Shown here: positions 46,001-61,000 of the stretch, one piece after another
Numbering within the stretch: position 1 is the first letter of the stretch
Layout: each line of letters opens with the position of its first letter
Assembly (NCBI RefSeq): GCF_964340395.1
Contig: NC_135564.1
Location: 11,431,391 to 11,495,390, forward strand
From: Glandiceps talaboti
Lineage: Eukaryota; Hemichordata; Enteropneusta; Spengelidae
Direction of reading: 5' to 3'
Length of the DNA: 64,000 bases
Made by a program: the position numbers and the translations under genes
Notes under the pieces: generated by a model
The model's input: the letters and a program-made list of their open reading frames with translations, nothing else
Databases searched by the model: none
What the model was told of the DNA's origin: nothing

Positions 46001-49000
46001 CAGAATTCCATGCTGTGTGAATGTCAGTGTGGGTTCTTAGGGGTATTTGTCTGTTCCTCTAGACTAACGTACAGGTAGTAATATCTACTGTGGATGTCTG
46101 TTAATTAATTCTACATTTCTTTATTTTATACAGTGTGTGATGCCTTTCACACTGCCTCAACCGACGATCAGTACGTATACAAATTCATCACAGCACCCGT
46201 TGAAAACAGCAGAGTGACATTTGAAGTCAAGGCCTCAAATGATGTCCATATTGCCCTTTCTCCAAATGATTACGACTCCAACCCAATGTATGAAGTAGTT
46301 ATCGGTGGTTGGAGCAACACTCATTCTGCAATCCGACGTTGTGGACTGTGTGCTGAGGAAGTATATGTTGTTACAGACAATATAGTGTCTGCTACAGAAT
46401 TTAGAGCCTTCTGGATAACATTTGTCAATGGAAAGATATCTGTGGGAAAAGACGGAGAGCCAGCATTTATGGAATGGACTGATCCCGATCCTGTTGATAT
46501 CAATTACATTGGATACACAACTGGATGGGGAAGTAATGGTGAATTTATTCTATGCACAGATCATTCAGGTAAGTGGATATTTTGAAATTCATTTATTGTG
46601 CAATAAATATTAACAAAAGATTTACAAATAGTCGATTAGTCTGATTATATGGTTTTTGAAACATTTTGACAGAAATTATTTTGACCCATTACTTAAACCT
46701 CATTTCACAGATGGAAATCTTCATGATCCCAAATCAGCAATGCTGTTCATCAGAGTGAAATACAGATGAAAGCATTCAATTTGAAAGCAAGGAATAATTC
46801 ATAGAAATAAATCACAATTATATTGTAATGGCAATTGAAAGCAGTGTAATTTCTAAAAAAGGGGAAAGGTGTTCTAAAAAAGAGGCAAACATGATAACGT
46901 GAGAGTGAATTTGAAGTGTTTAGAGCCATGTGAATTGAATGATAACACAGACATTGTATTGGTAGAGTAACAAATATAACTAAAAGAGAAAGCATCTCGG
47001 AGGACTAATTTTAAAAGCTGCACTAGCTGTAATTGGAAAGTTTTTAAAATAATTTAGCTTTTTGTTTGTATCTAATACATGTGCTGACTTACTCATAGTA
47101 TTATACACCCCTAACAGTATTATATCACCTGCTGGAAATGTACAATGTAGTACATGTATGTATGGTGCCATACACATACACCATACACATAGCATGGTAC
47201 CAAAAATCAGTGCACCCAATGGATCACAATTTCATCATATTACTATTATACTACTTTTAATTAACACATGCAATGTTCAAATACTGATATTTTAACAATT
47301 TTGAGTGAATATATTGTTTGTTGTCTGATTGAAAAAAATAATACACCAATTACAGCTAGTGGAATTTTAAATGTACATTACATGTCATAGATCTAAAAAC
47401 CAATTTGTTCACAGCTCAAAATTACCCCCCTCTATGAGTTCTCTCTTTTACCTAGCCTGTATTTTCTTCCACAGAGGATTATCAGATATGGCATGGTTTG
47501 AATGATCTAAGAACTCCACACACCTATGAATGGGTTGACCTTAGTGAAGTTACATACACTCGTTGGAATAATGGTGAACCCAATAACTATAACGGTAACG
47601 ATGAAGACTGTTGCAGTATGTATGTTGATGTATGTTAACAATTTATTGTTTAATTCAATTAGCCATTTCATTATTATTTTCTCCTTAATACTGCATGAAA
47701 GAGTGGTATTTCTGGTTCTGTATACATGACGGTCACACAACGGAATTGGCAAAAATCCAGAAATGCCACATTTCCGTTGCATGACTGCCATGTATATGAA
47801 ACCAGAAACACCATTTTTCATGCAGTGAAGCCATAGACCTTCCATGTTGGTGGAGGGTCTATGGTGAAACTTACTAAATTTATTATGTCAAGAGAATTGA
47901 TGGATATCAACTATGGTCTTCATGTCGAATCTAATGATTCATTTTGGGTATGTTTTGAATATTATGGTACTGCCTCCCTCCTGTCGTTTGAGTTCTCAAA
48001 CTTATATACCCAGAAGTGACTTTAAACATCTACAATCCGATGATCATACCTCCACCTAGTGGTCAAACTATGGAATTTAGTCACTCTCATGAGGAGTGTC
48101 GACCAAGACAGATTGAAAGCTCAGTGATAAAAAACCCTTTGAATTGCTTGACTTGGTTTAGAATCTGTGTAAGTCATTTGATCTATCAAGCTGATGAACA
48201 GTTTTATTGAAGAATTCACTGACATGCTTAATTATTATTACTATATACATGATTCATATTATTTTTGTTCTGTGTTTTAACCACATTAGGGATATTTTTG
48301 TGCTGTTTTTTTATTCCACTGGGGAAGTTATGTCAGTTATTGGCATTTCATGATTCTTACTCATTTTTTTTTTAAAAACCCACTAGGGAAGTTATGCCGG
48401 TTATTGGAATGACGAATCATGTCAATACGTGTACAAATCTGTCTGTAAGAAAGCCAAAGAAGTATTACCAGCAACTACACAATCATCAGGAGAATGTGGT
48501 ACAGTAAGTCAAAAATAATTAAGATTTTATTTTGTTTTGTTTGTTTGTTTGTTTGTTTGTTTGTTTGTTCTTTGTTTGTTTGTTTGCTTGTTTGTTTGTT
48601 TGGGTTTTGTTGGGTTGGTTGGGTTTTGTTTGGGTGCGTTGGGTTGAGGGATATGAGATGTATTTTAGCATTTAGTTCCATCATTACAGCAATAACCTGG
48701 TGCAATTTTCTGTGAAGTCTTGCTTGTACATGTATTTAGTTCCATCATTACAGCAACAACCTGGTGCAATTTTCTGTGAAGGCTTGCTTGTACATGTAAT
48801 ATAAAATCGTATTGCTGAATCATGTTACTAGCATTGCCGAACAAAATGATAAGTACATTGAAAATATGGAAATTTTACCTTATATATCCCACTCTGTTAC
48901 CAGGGTTCCTCAAACTTATCAACAACATTATGCACTTACAAGTCTAAAAAAATAGTATTTAAGAAATAAGTAGACATTTATAAACATATATAACATTACG

Positions 49001-52000
49001 AAAGATCGAAAATTACACATAGAAGATTTTAATGAAATTATTCATTGTTAAAACTATGTGAAATCATCAGAAAAGCTGCGATTGCTATGTTTTCCCAGAC
49101 TTCTTTCTTATCAGAGGTGTACACATATACGTACATGTACATAAGTCTCAATCTAGTTTTTTTTTTACAAATTTAATGTTACCCTTAATAGTAATTAGCA
49201 GAATTTGAAACCACCCTGCATGTTTGACGGTACATTTGAGTGTCTAATTACTATTTTATTTCAGGGTTGGTATGTGCAAGGTAATTCCTGCTATAGGTTT
49301 GTTTCAACAGCAGCAACATGGAGTGATGCTGAAACCAGTTGTAATAACATGATGGGAAATCTTGTTGCCATTAATGATAAGTAAGTCTACAAGATAAAAT
49401 TCATCTGTGTTGCCTGTGGTAAAACATGTCCAAAAGCTTCAGTTTCAATTGCAATTCAAACACAAAATTGAAATTCGCACCTGAAAGTTTCAATTTCATA
49501 TCAATCTTTGAGAACAGATTGACCCACTAATCCATAAGATCACATGTTGCAGTTGAAAATTTCAGGAAACAATCATGATAAATGGGATAAAGTATGCACT
49601 GGAATATGATAATTAAATATTTGAACTGTTATAAATGTTTGTAACAAGGCACAAAATCAGTTCAACTACAGTTAGCTGAAGTGCATTAAAACCCTCTGCA
49701 AAATGAGATACTCTAGTTGCATCATTTGCATGCGATTTTCACAACGTACCTTTCGACTTTGATTTATAATGGTAAATGTTAGATTTTCTTTGGGTTCTCT
49801 GGGTTCATACTTATGTCTGTGCATTTCAGTGTTGAGCAAGCCTTTGTCAGCAGTAAACTGGCAGTGTTCGGAAACGGTAACTGGTATTGGATTGGTCTGA
49901 CTGATATTAGCTCACCTGGACAGTTCACCTGGTCTGATGGTGACCCAGTAACATACACTCACTGGGATGTTGGGCAACCAGGTGAGGATTTATGGTATAT
50001 TCTACTTCATACACAATCTAATTAACTTTATTTCAAATTTTTCTATAGCTCTGCCAAACAAAATTTTTCACACCTAGATTACAACTCTAATCAGAAAAGG
50101 GCCTTTTAATTTTTTAGAGTATATGCAATGAGAACTTCAAAAGTACATTTAATTATTTAATTTACGTTGAGCTCTGACCAATCCTAGCCTAATTTTAATC
50201 ACATAAACTGTTGCTATGTTTTGTAATTTCAGATATATAGTGAAAATGCTGATGGTCAATGTATTAAATATCAAGACTTTATTTTCTGTGTTTCCAAATG
50301 TATGCAACTGTTGTTATGCTGAAATTGTTTAAACCAATTTTACACAACTAGAATTTTGAAAACTACATTAGAAAAAGCTTTTGACCAAACCCCCAGTCTT
50401 GGCATTCACTCAAATAAACTGTTAATGTACTTTTCAGATAACAGCAATGGTGATTGTGTTGGTGCTAACACTGGTAGTAATGCTGGATTGTGGACGGCTA
50501 CTTCCTGTGATGGCGCCATGCCTTATATCTGTGAAAAGACCAGACCTGGTTTTACTAAGGCACCAGTCACTGTGCCATATGCTACCAACCCGTCTAATGT
50601 GGGCTGTGCTGATGGATGGCTGGGTTATGGTAGCAAGTGTTTCCTTGTGAGTTTCCTTATCATTTACCATACCATGCCATTATCGTTAAAGATCATCACC
50701 AAATTGTATACAATTTTTAAAACACAAAATGTAACAATCGTATGTCATTTATTTTGTGCCAAATGATAAGTTCGGCAGTATAGTAAACTATTCTTGTTGT
50801 GCCAGACAATAAAATGTTAGTAGCAACGTTAGTGAGATATTTTTGTTGTACCAGACAATAAGATGTAGCAATGTACATTTTTGTAGAGGCAGACAGTATA
50901 TTATGACTTCTTTCAACATAACTGGCTTTGTATGAATCTGACAAAGTGTGTAACTTATGTAATTTAGGCAATATCGATGGTTGAGGCCGAGAATAGAATA
51001 TCCTGGGATGAAGCTCTTTTAGACTGCAGAAATAGAGGTGGTGATCTCGCTAGTTTCCATAGTGACGATGAACTGAGATATGTCAAGACAAATTCTAAAG
51101 TCATGTGAGTACATCAATATGAAATTAATATTTTTTCTTTTTGATTAGTTTAATTATGATGAAGAATTCGTAATAGGGTTACATCTAGTTATGTCAATCT
51201 AGTGTGTATGTCAGTTAACACATCGCTTTACATCGGCCTCTGTTTCAATTTCAAGAATTACTTGCCCAATGTACACTTTTTCTACGTGTTCGCTGACTTT
51301 CCTAGTATATACTCCGAGGTAGCATGTGCAAAGACCAGATATTTATGGACATTAAACATGTTAGGAGCTTCTGTTTGTTCTCCCAGATGGTCTCAGCATT
51401 GTGTTGCCATTGCTTAAAGAGGTGTCAAGTTCCTAACTTTGTTTATAACCCATACTGCCTCACTCCAATTTACAGCAGGCCTGTTGTAAACCAGATTTGC
51501 CATTTATAATATTATTCTATTTCAGTGAGGTTGCACAGTGCAGAATTGGTAAAAATGACTTTTCTGGTCCCAAAGTATAAAAAAATGCAGCTAGGATAAA
51601 ATAATCACATTGATATGTATACATACCATTAGATTTTACAGTTCTATTACTAATATATAGTGATGTACAAATTCTATTTTCAACATTCTTAAATTATATT
51701 TAACCTCTCTTGTACTCAATCCCACAACATCCTGCATGCAAAAGTAAGTTTCAAATTATTATATTTTTTTCATCTAGTAACTTCCTTGATGAATTCTGGA
51801 TTGGTTTGAATGATCGTGATAGCGAAAATGGTAAGTATGTTTTCTACTTGAATATATATTTACCTTTTCATTCAGTGTTGCTGTATCTAAGTCGCATAAA
51901 AATGATATACATAATAGCGAAAAGTTAGGTCATATGTATAGAAAGTTTGGATAAAGTATAACGTAAACGGACTGCAACATGTGCAGTTTAACGACACACA

Positions 52001-55000
52001 GTACACGTTTCAGTCATTGCGACTGTGATCATGACAATATACTTCCTTCTTTTACAACCAACAATAACATGTTTACAATTGTCACAAATGTTTAGGGTAA
52101 TAACATTTTTTACCCCAAGTTACTTGTTCGACACAAGACCTTCTTGGCTCCAGTAGTGTACACTTGCATGCAATGTAGTTTATGTATCCATAAATTGATA
52201 TCATCGCATAATATATACATGATTGCTTATATTTTATGCATGTGCATAGTATTGTTTTTGCACTACCTTTTGTGTAAAATGGAGTAACCACATGAACTTG
52301 ACTTTATCTGCTTGGACATGCCCATATTTCAGGTTTTGTATGGACTGATGGCTCTCCTGTGAACTTTGTTTCTTGGGCTGATGGTGAACCCAATAACTCT
52401 GATGATGAAGATTGTGTAGAAATGACATTTGCTGCACCAAAAGGATGGAATGATCGTAAATGTACCAGAAGAAAGAACTGGGTTTGTCAGATCGAAAAAG
52501 GTGTTATGCCCGCTTCTACTGTTGCTGCTGCTACTGCTACCATAAGTAAGTTTGTCAAATTTAAAAATATTTTCAGTTTTAAGTTCACATTTAATTATGA
52601 TTATGGGTTTTATTAGTCTGAAGTGTTAAACCTACCCATACTGTAGATTTGGTTAGACTGTAAGGTACGTTGTGTCACTCTACCTGAAATGGGTTGACTG
52701 ATGTGTGAGGGCGCCCCATCGTGGCATACTTATCCTGTAGCACGAAAGATAAAAATATATGTTTAACGCCAATAGTTTCACCAAATAGAAATCATGAACT
52801 TGACTATATTAAATTGTGTGGAGATACATTACTTCCAGGGGTGGGGATAGGGTAGACTGTAAGATACATCATGCCATTTCGCCTTCACCGACCTCCTCTC
52901 ACCGACCAATATGTTGACCAATGTGTGAGGGCGCCCCATCATGGCGTACCTTACAGACTAGGGATTGGGGTAACCCTGTGTTAAATGGTGCAGGCGTGCT
53001 CTTCCTGAGACCTCAAAAGACAAACTGTTGTCATACGAAATCCTAAAAGGAAACCTTTACTCATACCAACTGTATCACACAAAATAGACACTATACAGGC
53101 CTATACATGTAGACAGCGGTCTGTATGATGAAATAGCTCAAACCATATCAAAATATTATTTTGGAGGTTAAACATAATCTGATTTTTAACACTTGTAAGT
53201 ATGATTTTGAAAATAAGGAAACTATTTTCTGAGCTGATAATTTGAAATAAAATGTACAGGTGTAGTTGGCAAGTTTTTTCAAAATCTTTTGGCCCTTAAA
53301 AGTATAAACTTTCTCATACCTTATGACCACAAAAAACTACCCATTGCCAGCAGACTCTTCCTATATTTTGACCCCACCCACATATCCCTCCCTGGATTGC
53401 TGTATCATCAAACATATTTTGTTGTTCTAACAGGTGGAAACTGTGGTACAGACTTAAGCTGGGTTTTCTCGATGGGTTACTGTTACTACTTCAGTAGTGT
53501 TGACAATGATGGTAGAAAGAGTTGGGACAAATCTCGTGATTTCTGCATGGCTAATGCTGGTGATCTGGTGTCAGTTCATTCTTCTCTGGAACAAAATTTT
53601 ATTGCTACCCAGGTACGTTATAGATATAGACACTTTTTAAAAAAATTACTTTTAAAAAGTTCAGCTTGTAATTAAATGCTTGAATGTCACTAGTTGTATC
53701 ATGTGCAATATATGAATAAAGTTCATAAAGGAACGTAGGTTCTGATTCCCCTTTGGTAATAAAGGTTTCAAAGTATGGAGGTAGATGCAAATGTAATTAA
53801 CCTAAATGAAATGATACTTGTAATATTTGGATATATATTTTTTTACAGATGAGAGACAAGCAAATGATCACTGCATGGATTGGTTTACGTGAATATTCTA
53901 CTGGAGGATCACATGTGTAAGTAGATTGCCATCAACAGTTTGATTACATTTTATTTTGGTCTCGTAAACAATTGCAGACTCAGTATAATACTTTTTTTTA
54001 CTAAATTTTGAAATAAAAGTCATCTACCTTCATCACCCATAGTTATAAGAATTTACTCATGAACTTTGAAGTGATTCCATTTCACTTCGATTTATTTTGA
54101 TGTGAATAATATTTCAGAATTTACCGTTAAAAATCATTCTGTTTTCACACTGATTTATTTACTTGAGTGCATGTAACATTTGATGCAAATAATACTTTAG
54201 CTGTAGTGTGCAGTTGAAAATTTGAGGTAAAATTTTCAAAGTTGTGTTTGGAACAAATGGTAATACTTTAGCCGAATCAGCTTCTAATATTAGAACTGAA
54301 ATGGATACATGTACATTCACAGTACATGTATTCTATTGTCCTGGATCAATTATGGTAATAGAAAGTTGCACGTCCCAACATTGATAATTTTATTGGTGGT
54401 AACACCACGTTCACCCAATGGTAGACTTAGAAACAACTTTGTGGTTGGTACGTATGATTTAGTGAAAATGGCTTGATTTTTGTCAATGGTCAATACATTG
54501 CATGTTTACTATATGGAGTGCATGTGACATTTACCAAACTGTCGTCGGTGTCTCTGATATTTTTCTCTGTGAGGGAAAGTGGAAGAAATTTCCTTGACAT
54601 TTCAAGATTATCTTAATTCCTATATGATCATCAGATCATCACACTCACAAGTAGCCTGTAATACTTAACTTTGATGACTTCAGAAGTCGTTGATATTGAA
54701 TAAGTTAAGGGGTATTTTGTCATACACTCCTTCATTTTGGCAATCTTTCAAAACTTTCATATTCATATATAATAAAGTATGATAAGGCTAAATCATCTTA
54801 CTGATTACCATATTCATTGATCATACTCCTTAACATGGTTATTAAACATAAATGTTATCTTGTACTACATGTGTAGTGGCATGACCACTTACTTCATACA
54901 CCATATAACCCTGCTCTTTTATTGCATTACTAGGTGGTCTGATAAGACAGCCTTAGATTATGTTAACTGGGATGACAACCAACCAGATGATGCTTATGGA

Positions 55001-58000
55001 TCAGAAAAATGTGTAGAGTTGTTATCTACAGGTATTGTAACTACCTCTAGTTGTTAAAAATATATGTAGAGTTTAATACCTACATTTGTACTTACCCAGC
55101 ACAGTTGAGTTACTGGTGATTTTATCAAAGATGGCTGCCATCATTTTATGTGTTCTTCTTTCGCCTACAGTCGGTCAGGACCAACACAAGTTCTCCACAT
55201 CCGTTTGCTATGTTTTCCTTCATTTTAAAAAGTGAAGCAGATTCAAACAAAATGTAAACATGTATGATGAATTGCTTGGACTAAAAATGTTTATAAAAAG
55301 CGGAAGTACTGATTAATTTGAGAATTAATAAAACCAACCTCTGTGAATATGTTCAATATAATTGATATTATTTTATCAAAATGCATGCAATCCGGTCACC
55401 AGATTAGTATAATAAAAGCAGACATCTGAATGAGATTGAGTATTTATTATGGATTTTATTTATCATAAAACAATTTTATCATGACTTCATACTTGAGCAA
55501 TCATTGTGAAACAACATCGACCACATCTATAGATCAATACATGTACAATAACAATATTACCCATTTATTAATCTTTTGTAAATTGTTGAGGTACAAATAA
55601 GGACTTGGCATATGTTGTTTCACATTGATTTTTTCAAGTAGGAAGCCATAATAAAATTGTTTTATAAATGAAAAATCCAAAATAAATACCTCATCCATAT
55701 GGCCACTTTTAAGTTTACATGTACCTTTAAACAATTATCATTCTAAATCTGAATTATTCCAAAGCATCCTTTCCCTATAAGCAGCTATTATACTAAAACT
55801 TGTTAATTTTCTTACCAGATGGTAGATGGAATGATCTAAATTGTGGTGATGCTCATACTTTTGTTTGTAAGAAGACCACATCCAGCACTGCTCCCAAGAC
55901 ACCGGAACCAACCGTACTTCCACCAGGAAACTGTCCCACTGGCTACATGGAATACAACAACAAATGTTATTCCTTCAATGGTCAGGCATATGAGGATAGA
56001 GTAGACTGGCAAACAGCTAGATCTATCTGTAACACCCAGGGTGGAGACCTTGTCAGTATCCATAGTCAGAACATTCAGTGTAAGTTTGAAGATTTAAGAT
56101 TTAAAGAGCAAAGCCATGCCAGGAAATAAAGGTATTTTCATAAACTGTGGGTTCTTGAGAGTCATTTAATGATTTCACATCACCTACACTTCCTTGAGAT
56201 TTTAGAGCTTGAACAGTGAATATTCATGAGAGATGTTTACACTGCTTAGAAGAGGCTCATAGGAGTCGTGAATATTCATTGTTCAACCATGAATATATTA
56301 TTGACTACTATCATGCTTTGGTCTACAGCAAGATACCCTTTAAATCAGAACCAGAACCCATAGTTAATGAAAATGTCTCGGTTTCTCTGGAGGTGGACTT
56401 AAAATCATTTTGCTTGGATTATTGCACCATATACGCATATACACTAATTACCACAGGTGATTCAATACAGTGCAGGGTGTAAATTATCAAGAATAAATCA
56501 TATTTAGCAAAACTGTAAATTTTTCAAGTTGCAGGTAGTAAATTAAAGCTTTAGTGACCTGATGATGTGTTATATTTGAATTGCAGCTTTCCTGACTAGT
56601 AATCTAAGAGATGTTTCTAACCCCATGTGGATTGGTCTAAATGATGAAATGACTACTGGTCAATACCGCTGGCAAGATGGTTCAGAAGTGGACTACACAA
56701 ACTGGGCACCTAATGAACCCACTGGAGGTTTTAGAGTAAGTACACAAAGTCATGAGTCTGTATGGTCAGGAATGTTGTTTATTAAGTATTGATTTTTTGG
56801 ATGTTACATGAGTACGAAATTTAGATTTAAAATAATTTGTGTGGTGATTTTTGTGTATGCTGTATGTACTAAGATTCTATCCGCAACTTGGTGCTTTGGC
56901 AATCTGAATCCAATTTTGTTTAGTATTTAATTGTTAATCCATACTTTGAATGTGATGTTTTTGACTTGCAGAACGAAGGATGTGTTGAAATGCACTTATT
57001 TGGTGTTGGTGGAGAATGGAATGATCTTGACTGTGGTAATAGCGTTGGTTATGTTTGTCAAACATTGAAAAGTAAGTCCAACAATGTTAGATCAGCTATT
57101 GGCAAGCTAAAACACAGACACAAACTAAAACTATATTGCAGCATATTGATATGAACTGTCAATGGACATTGATTACTCCCAGGATGACATCTTTGATAGT
57201 AGGTAATTTTCCTGATCCTCTATTGATGGCAAATCCAACCTCAGTATGCATTTACATAATACAACAGTTAACCAAATAGTATGAACACTTTGCTGGGGAC
57301 ACATACATTTTATATGAGAAAGGCAACATTAGAAGTAATTAAATATGCGATCATTATCATAGCTGACCAGTACTCCACAGATGTAGATGACACGTAAAGT
57401 TCTGTGGTTTCATCAAAATTTCTATTGCACTGTGGCTATCTTAGTATCTGACTGTGTGTGTGCTGCTATTGTGTCACTCAGGATCACTTGTTAGCTATGA
57501 TAATGATCTCATATCCAATTACTTCTAATGCTGTGTCGCTCATAATTATATGTGCGTGTCCCTTGTGTCATCTCAATAATATTATCATAGGTGCATAATA
57601 AACAATACTGCACAATAATGGAGATGTCATTGAAAGTTTGGGATTTGCCTTCCCAAAAGTTTTTACTCTGAGTAGCTATTTACATTTGTTATAAAGACTC
57701 TAATTTTAAACTTTCGCTCAGGTGTACACTAACACCACATTATGCTATCACATCACCAGGTACTTCTAATCCTGCACCAGTACAACCATCAACACCATGC
57801 AGAGCAGGATATACATACAACTGGAATGGCTGCTACAAATTGCTATCTGGATCATATGCCTGGAATAGTGCTAAAGAGATGTGCAACAAGGATGAAGCAG
57901 ATCTTGTCAGCATTGAGGATATGTATGAACAGGCATTTATTGAAACTTACATGTTTAGTCTAGGTGGGCCTATATGGATTGGTCTCAATGATTTAGAAGT

Positions 58001-61000
58001 AAGTTTGAATGATGGTTTTTAATTTTTAGAACTCAAATCTTACAAAGTACATGACACTTTATATACCATCATGGATCAAAGTACTTACACAAGTTTTCTT
58101 CTTCCTCTTTTGAGGTAGAAACAGACATGTTTTGAACATATCACTAACTGTAAGTCTCTAAACTGGATCTGACAGCATAATCTAATTTTGCTGGAGTTGA
58201 TATTTATATTGATATTTTAACAATTTTCAGTAAATAAATTGTTGGCTGTCTGATTGAAAAAAAAAATATTACACCATTTACAGCTAGTGCAGTTATAAAT
58301 CTTGGAATTCATGTTTACTAGTATATTTGTCATGAAAGAGAAATACACACAACCATATATAAATATGTATAGCCTTGCATGAATATTAATGATTTTCATG
58401 AATATTAATGAGCCTTGTATGTTGAGCTAAGTGCTTCAGAAACAGTGTATAAATTTAGAATGTTTTGTATCATTTTACAACAGCAAACAGGTTCTTACAG
58501 TTGGTCAGATGGTTCTCCTGTATTCTACACCAAATGGGGATTCAATGAACCAAGTTATGCAACTGGAGAAGGATGTGTACGGATGAACGTAAATGGTGGT
58601 TGGGATGATACTAAATGTTCAGAGACTGGTGGTGCTGTCTGCAAATATTACATTGGTAAGAACACTGTTAGAAAATATATTGTTTTTGGTCGAAGTGTCA
58701 GTCGGGACCGTAAAATAGTTATTTTGGAATGGTAAATTAGAACAAATGCAATGTTACAATCCATCAACAATGGACTGCTATGTGTCCTAGGATAGTACCA
58801 AGGTTCTCGACAGAATACTAGGACTGGTAAATCATCTGGAGTATTCAAGTGACACTGTACATTTTACCTTCTTCTTGATACCACCCTTATTTAGTTATTT
58901 ATTTAATGGAAGACAAGGAGCAAGTACCATTTACAGGCTCCTATAAAAGAGAACAACTCAAGAAAAAGACACAAGAATACATAACACACAAATATGTCAA
59001 ACAAACAAACAAAACTAAAAGCAAAATGCACATAAAAACACATTACAAAGCATAATATATAAAATCAATCTTGCCAGGTGGACTTGAGATGACAATCTTG
59101 CAAAATTGCATTTGGTCAAAGCTGCTGAACAAGTAGGGATGTCTAAAATACCCCCCTGAAAAGGTTATTTCTTTCCTGTAATTCCAAAACTGGGGGTCTG
59201 ATGTGGTTTAACAAACGTAATGTGTAAATGAATTGCTTTTCATAAAAAAAGCAGATGATGATGAAAAATTGTAAAAAAAAAAATATGACATTTTCACTTG
59301 AAATTTATTTTCACCTTTTTCATTGTTGTGGTTTTCATTATTAAAATTCCATAAAACTAATATCATGTATACATTCCTAAATCATTGAAAATTGTAGGTC
59401 CAGGCAAAATATCAAAAGTGACTTTTCAATATATGAAAAAAAAAATATAGTGACTGACAGTATCACATAAAATTGTATAGTTCCGATTTAAATAAAGGTT
59501 GTTTTACTTTTCAGGAGCTAAACCAACAACACCAGCACCAGTAACAGGTTATTGTAACCAAGGTAACAGCACTTCCTGGACAGAATACCACAACTATTGT
59601 TACAACATTGATGGCATCGCAGACACTAAGAATTGGGCTGAAGCTGCTTTTGAATGTGATAAGATTGGTGGCTATATTGTGACGATCAATGACCAGGACG
59701 AGAATAATTATATCGAAAAGTTGATCAGTGATAATAGTATGAACGTATGGTTAGGACTCACTCGATCTGATTTAGGTATGTATATAAAAAAATCTCATTA
59801 AAATGATATACAGGGGGTGGGGAGGAGGAGGGGATATAGTAAAATTGTAGGTTTCAGATTCGGACACACTAAGCAATATTGTCAAATATACATGTACATC
59901 AACCAAGGGAAGTGCACAGAAATGTATCGGGAAACATAATTATAGACTCCGATAACTTAACGCTTATCCCTATCTTCAAGGAAAACACTTATGTACATAT
60001 TGTTCCCTTAATATACTAACGGGGAACAAACATGAGACTGATTTTATCCTACCAGTAGCTGGATTTCATTATGCTTTATATGGGATCCAGAAAAGATATT
60101 CTTACCAATTCTATATTGCATCACTTCTGTGAAGTAGAGAAAAGTGTCATATTTAGGTTAGAAGAGGCCTGCTGTATTCCGAGGCGAGACATTGTGGGCA
60201 CAAACAGAAGAAGTTAAATACATCTTTAATTTAAATCGTTGCCCAAAAACCGTGCATACTCAGCATAGGTCAGTGTTTCAAGAGGTTTTGACATTCTAAA
60301 AACTGGCCTCATCTTTGAATCGGGGATATGGTGATGATATATTGATATAAGGATAAAACATGTGATGTAACTTGTTATCTTGTAGGTGGATTTGGATGGG
60401 TTGATGATACACCACTTGATTATACCAACTGGGGGCCAGGTGAACCTAATAACTACAATGATATGGAAGATTGCGGTGAAATGTACTATGCTGGCAATGT
60501 ATGGAATGATGTTGACTGTTACGGCGCCGCTGGTTACATCTGTAAGAAACAAAAACGTAAGTCGTTTAACATAATAGACATGTGTAGTGATATACATGTA
60601 CTTGTAATAGATACTGTCATGGCACTACTGGTTACATGTATAAGAAACAAAAATGTACTTAACACTCACCGTGCACTTGAACATATGGCAGCAAAGAATA
60701 CAACAAACGCTTAAGCAAATTTCAAATGTTAATTGCCACAATTGCATTTCCGCATCTCATCATGAACTTTTCTCTGTTCAACTGCAGAGAAAATCATCAG
60801 ATCTCAAGGCAAAAACCCAGAGCATGTGTACATGCACTCGCACATCATGAGGTTCTGTCATGTGATGTGAATTTTTTACAATTCACTATTTAGACTGTGA
60901 TTATTTTACTCTATGTGCATATGCCATATATAATGTTTATTGCAATTTACTTCTCAATAAATATTTCAATATTTTTATGTACCCTAAATTATAAATATAT

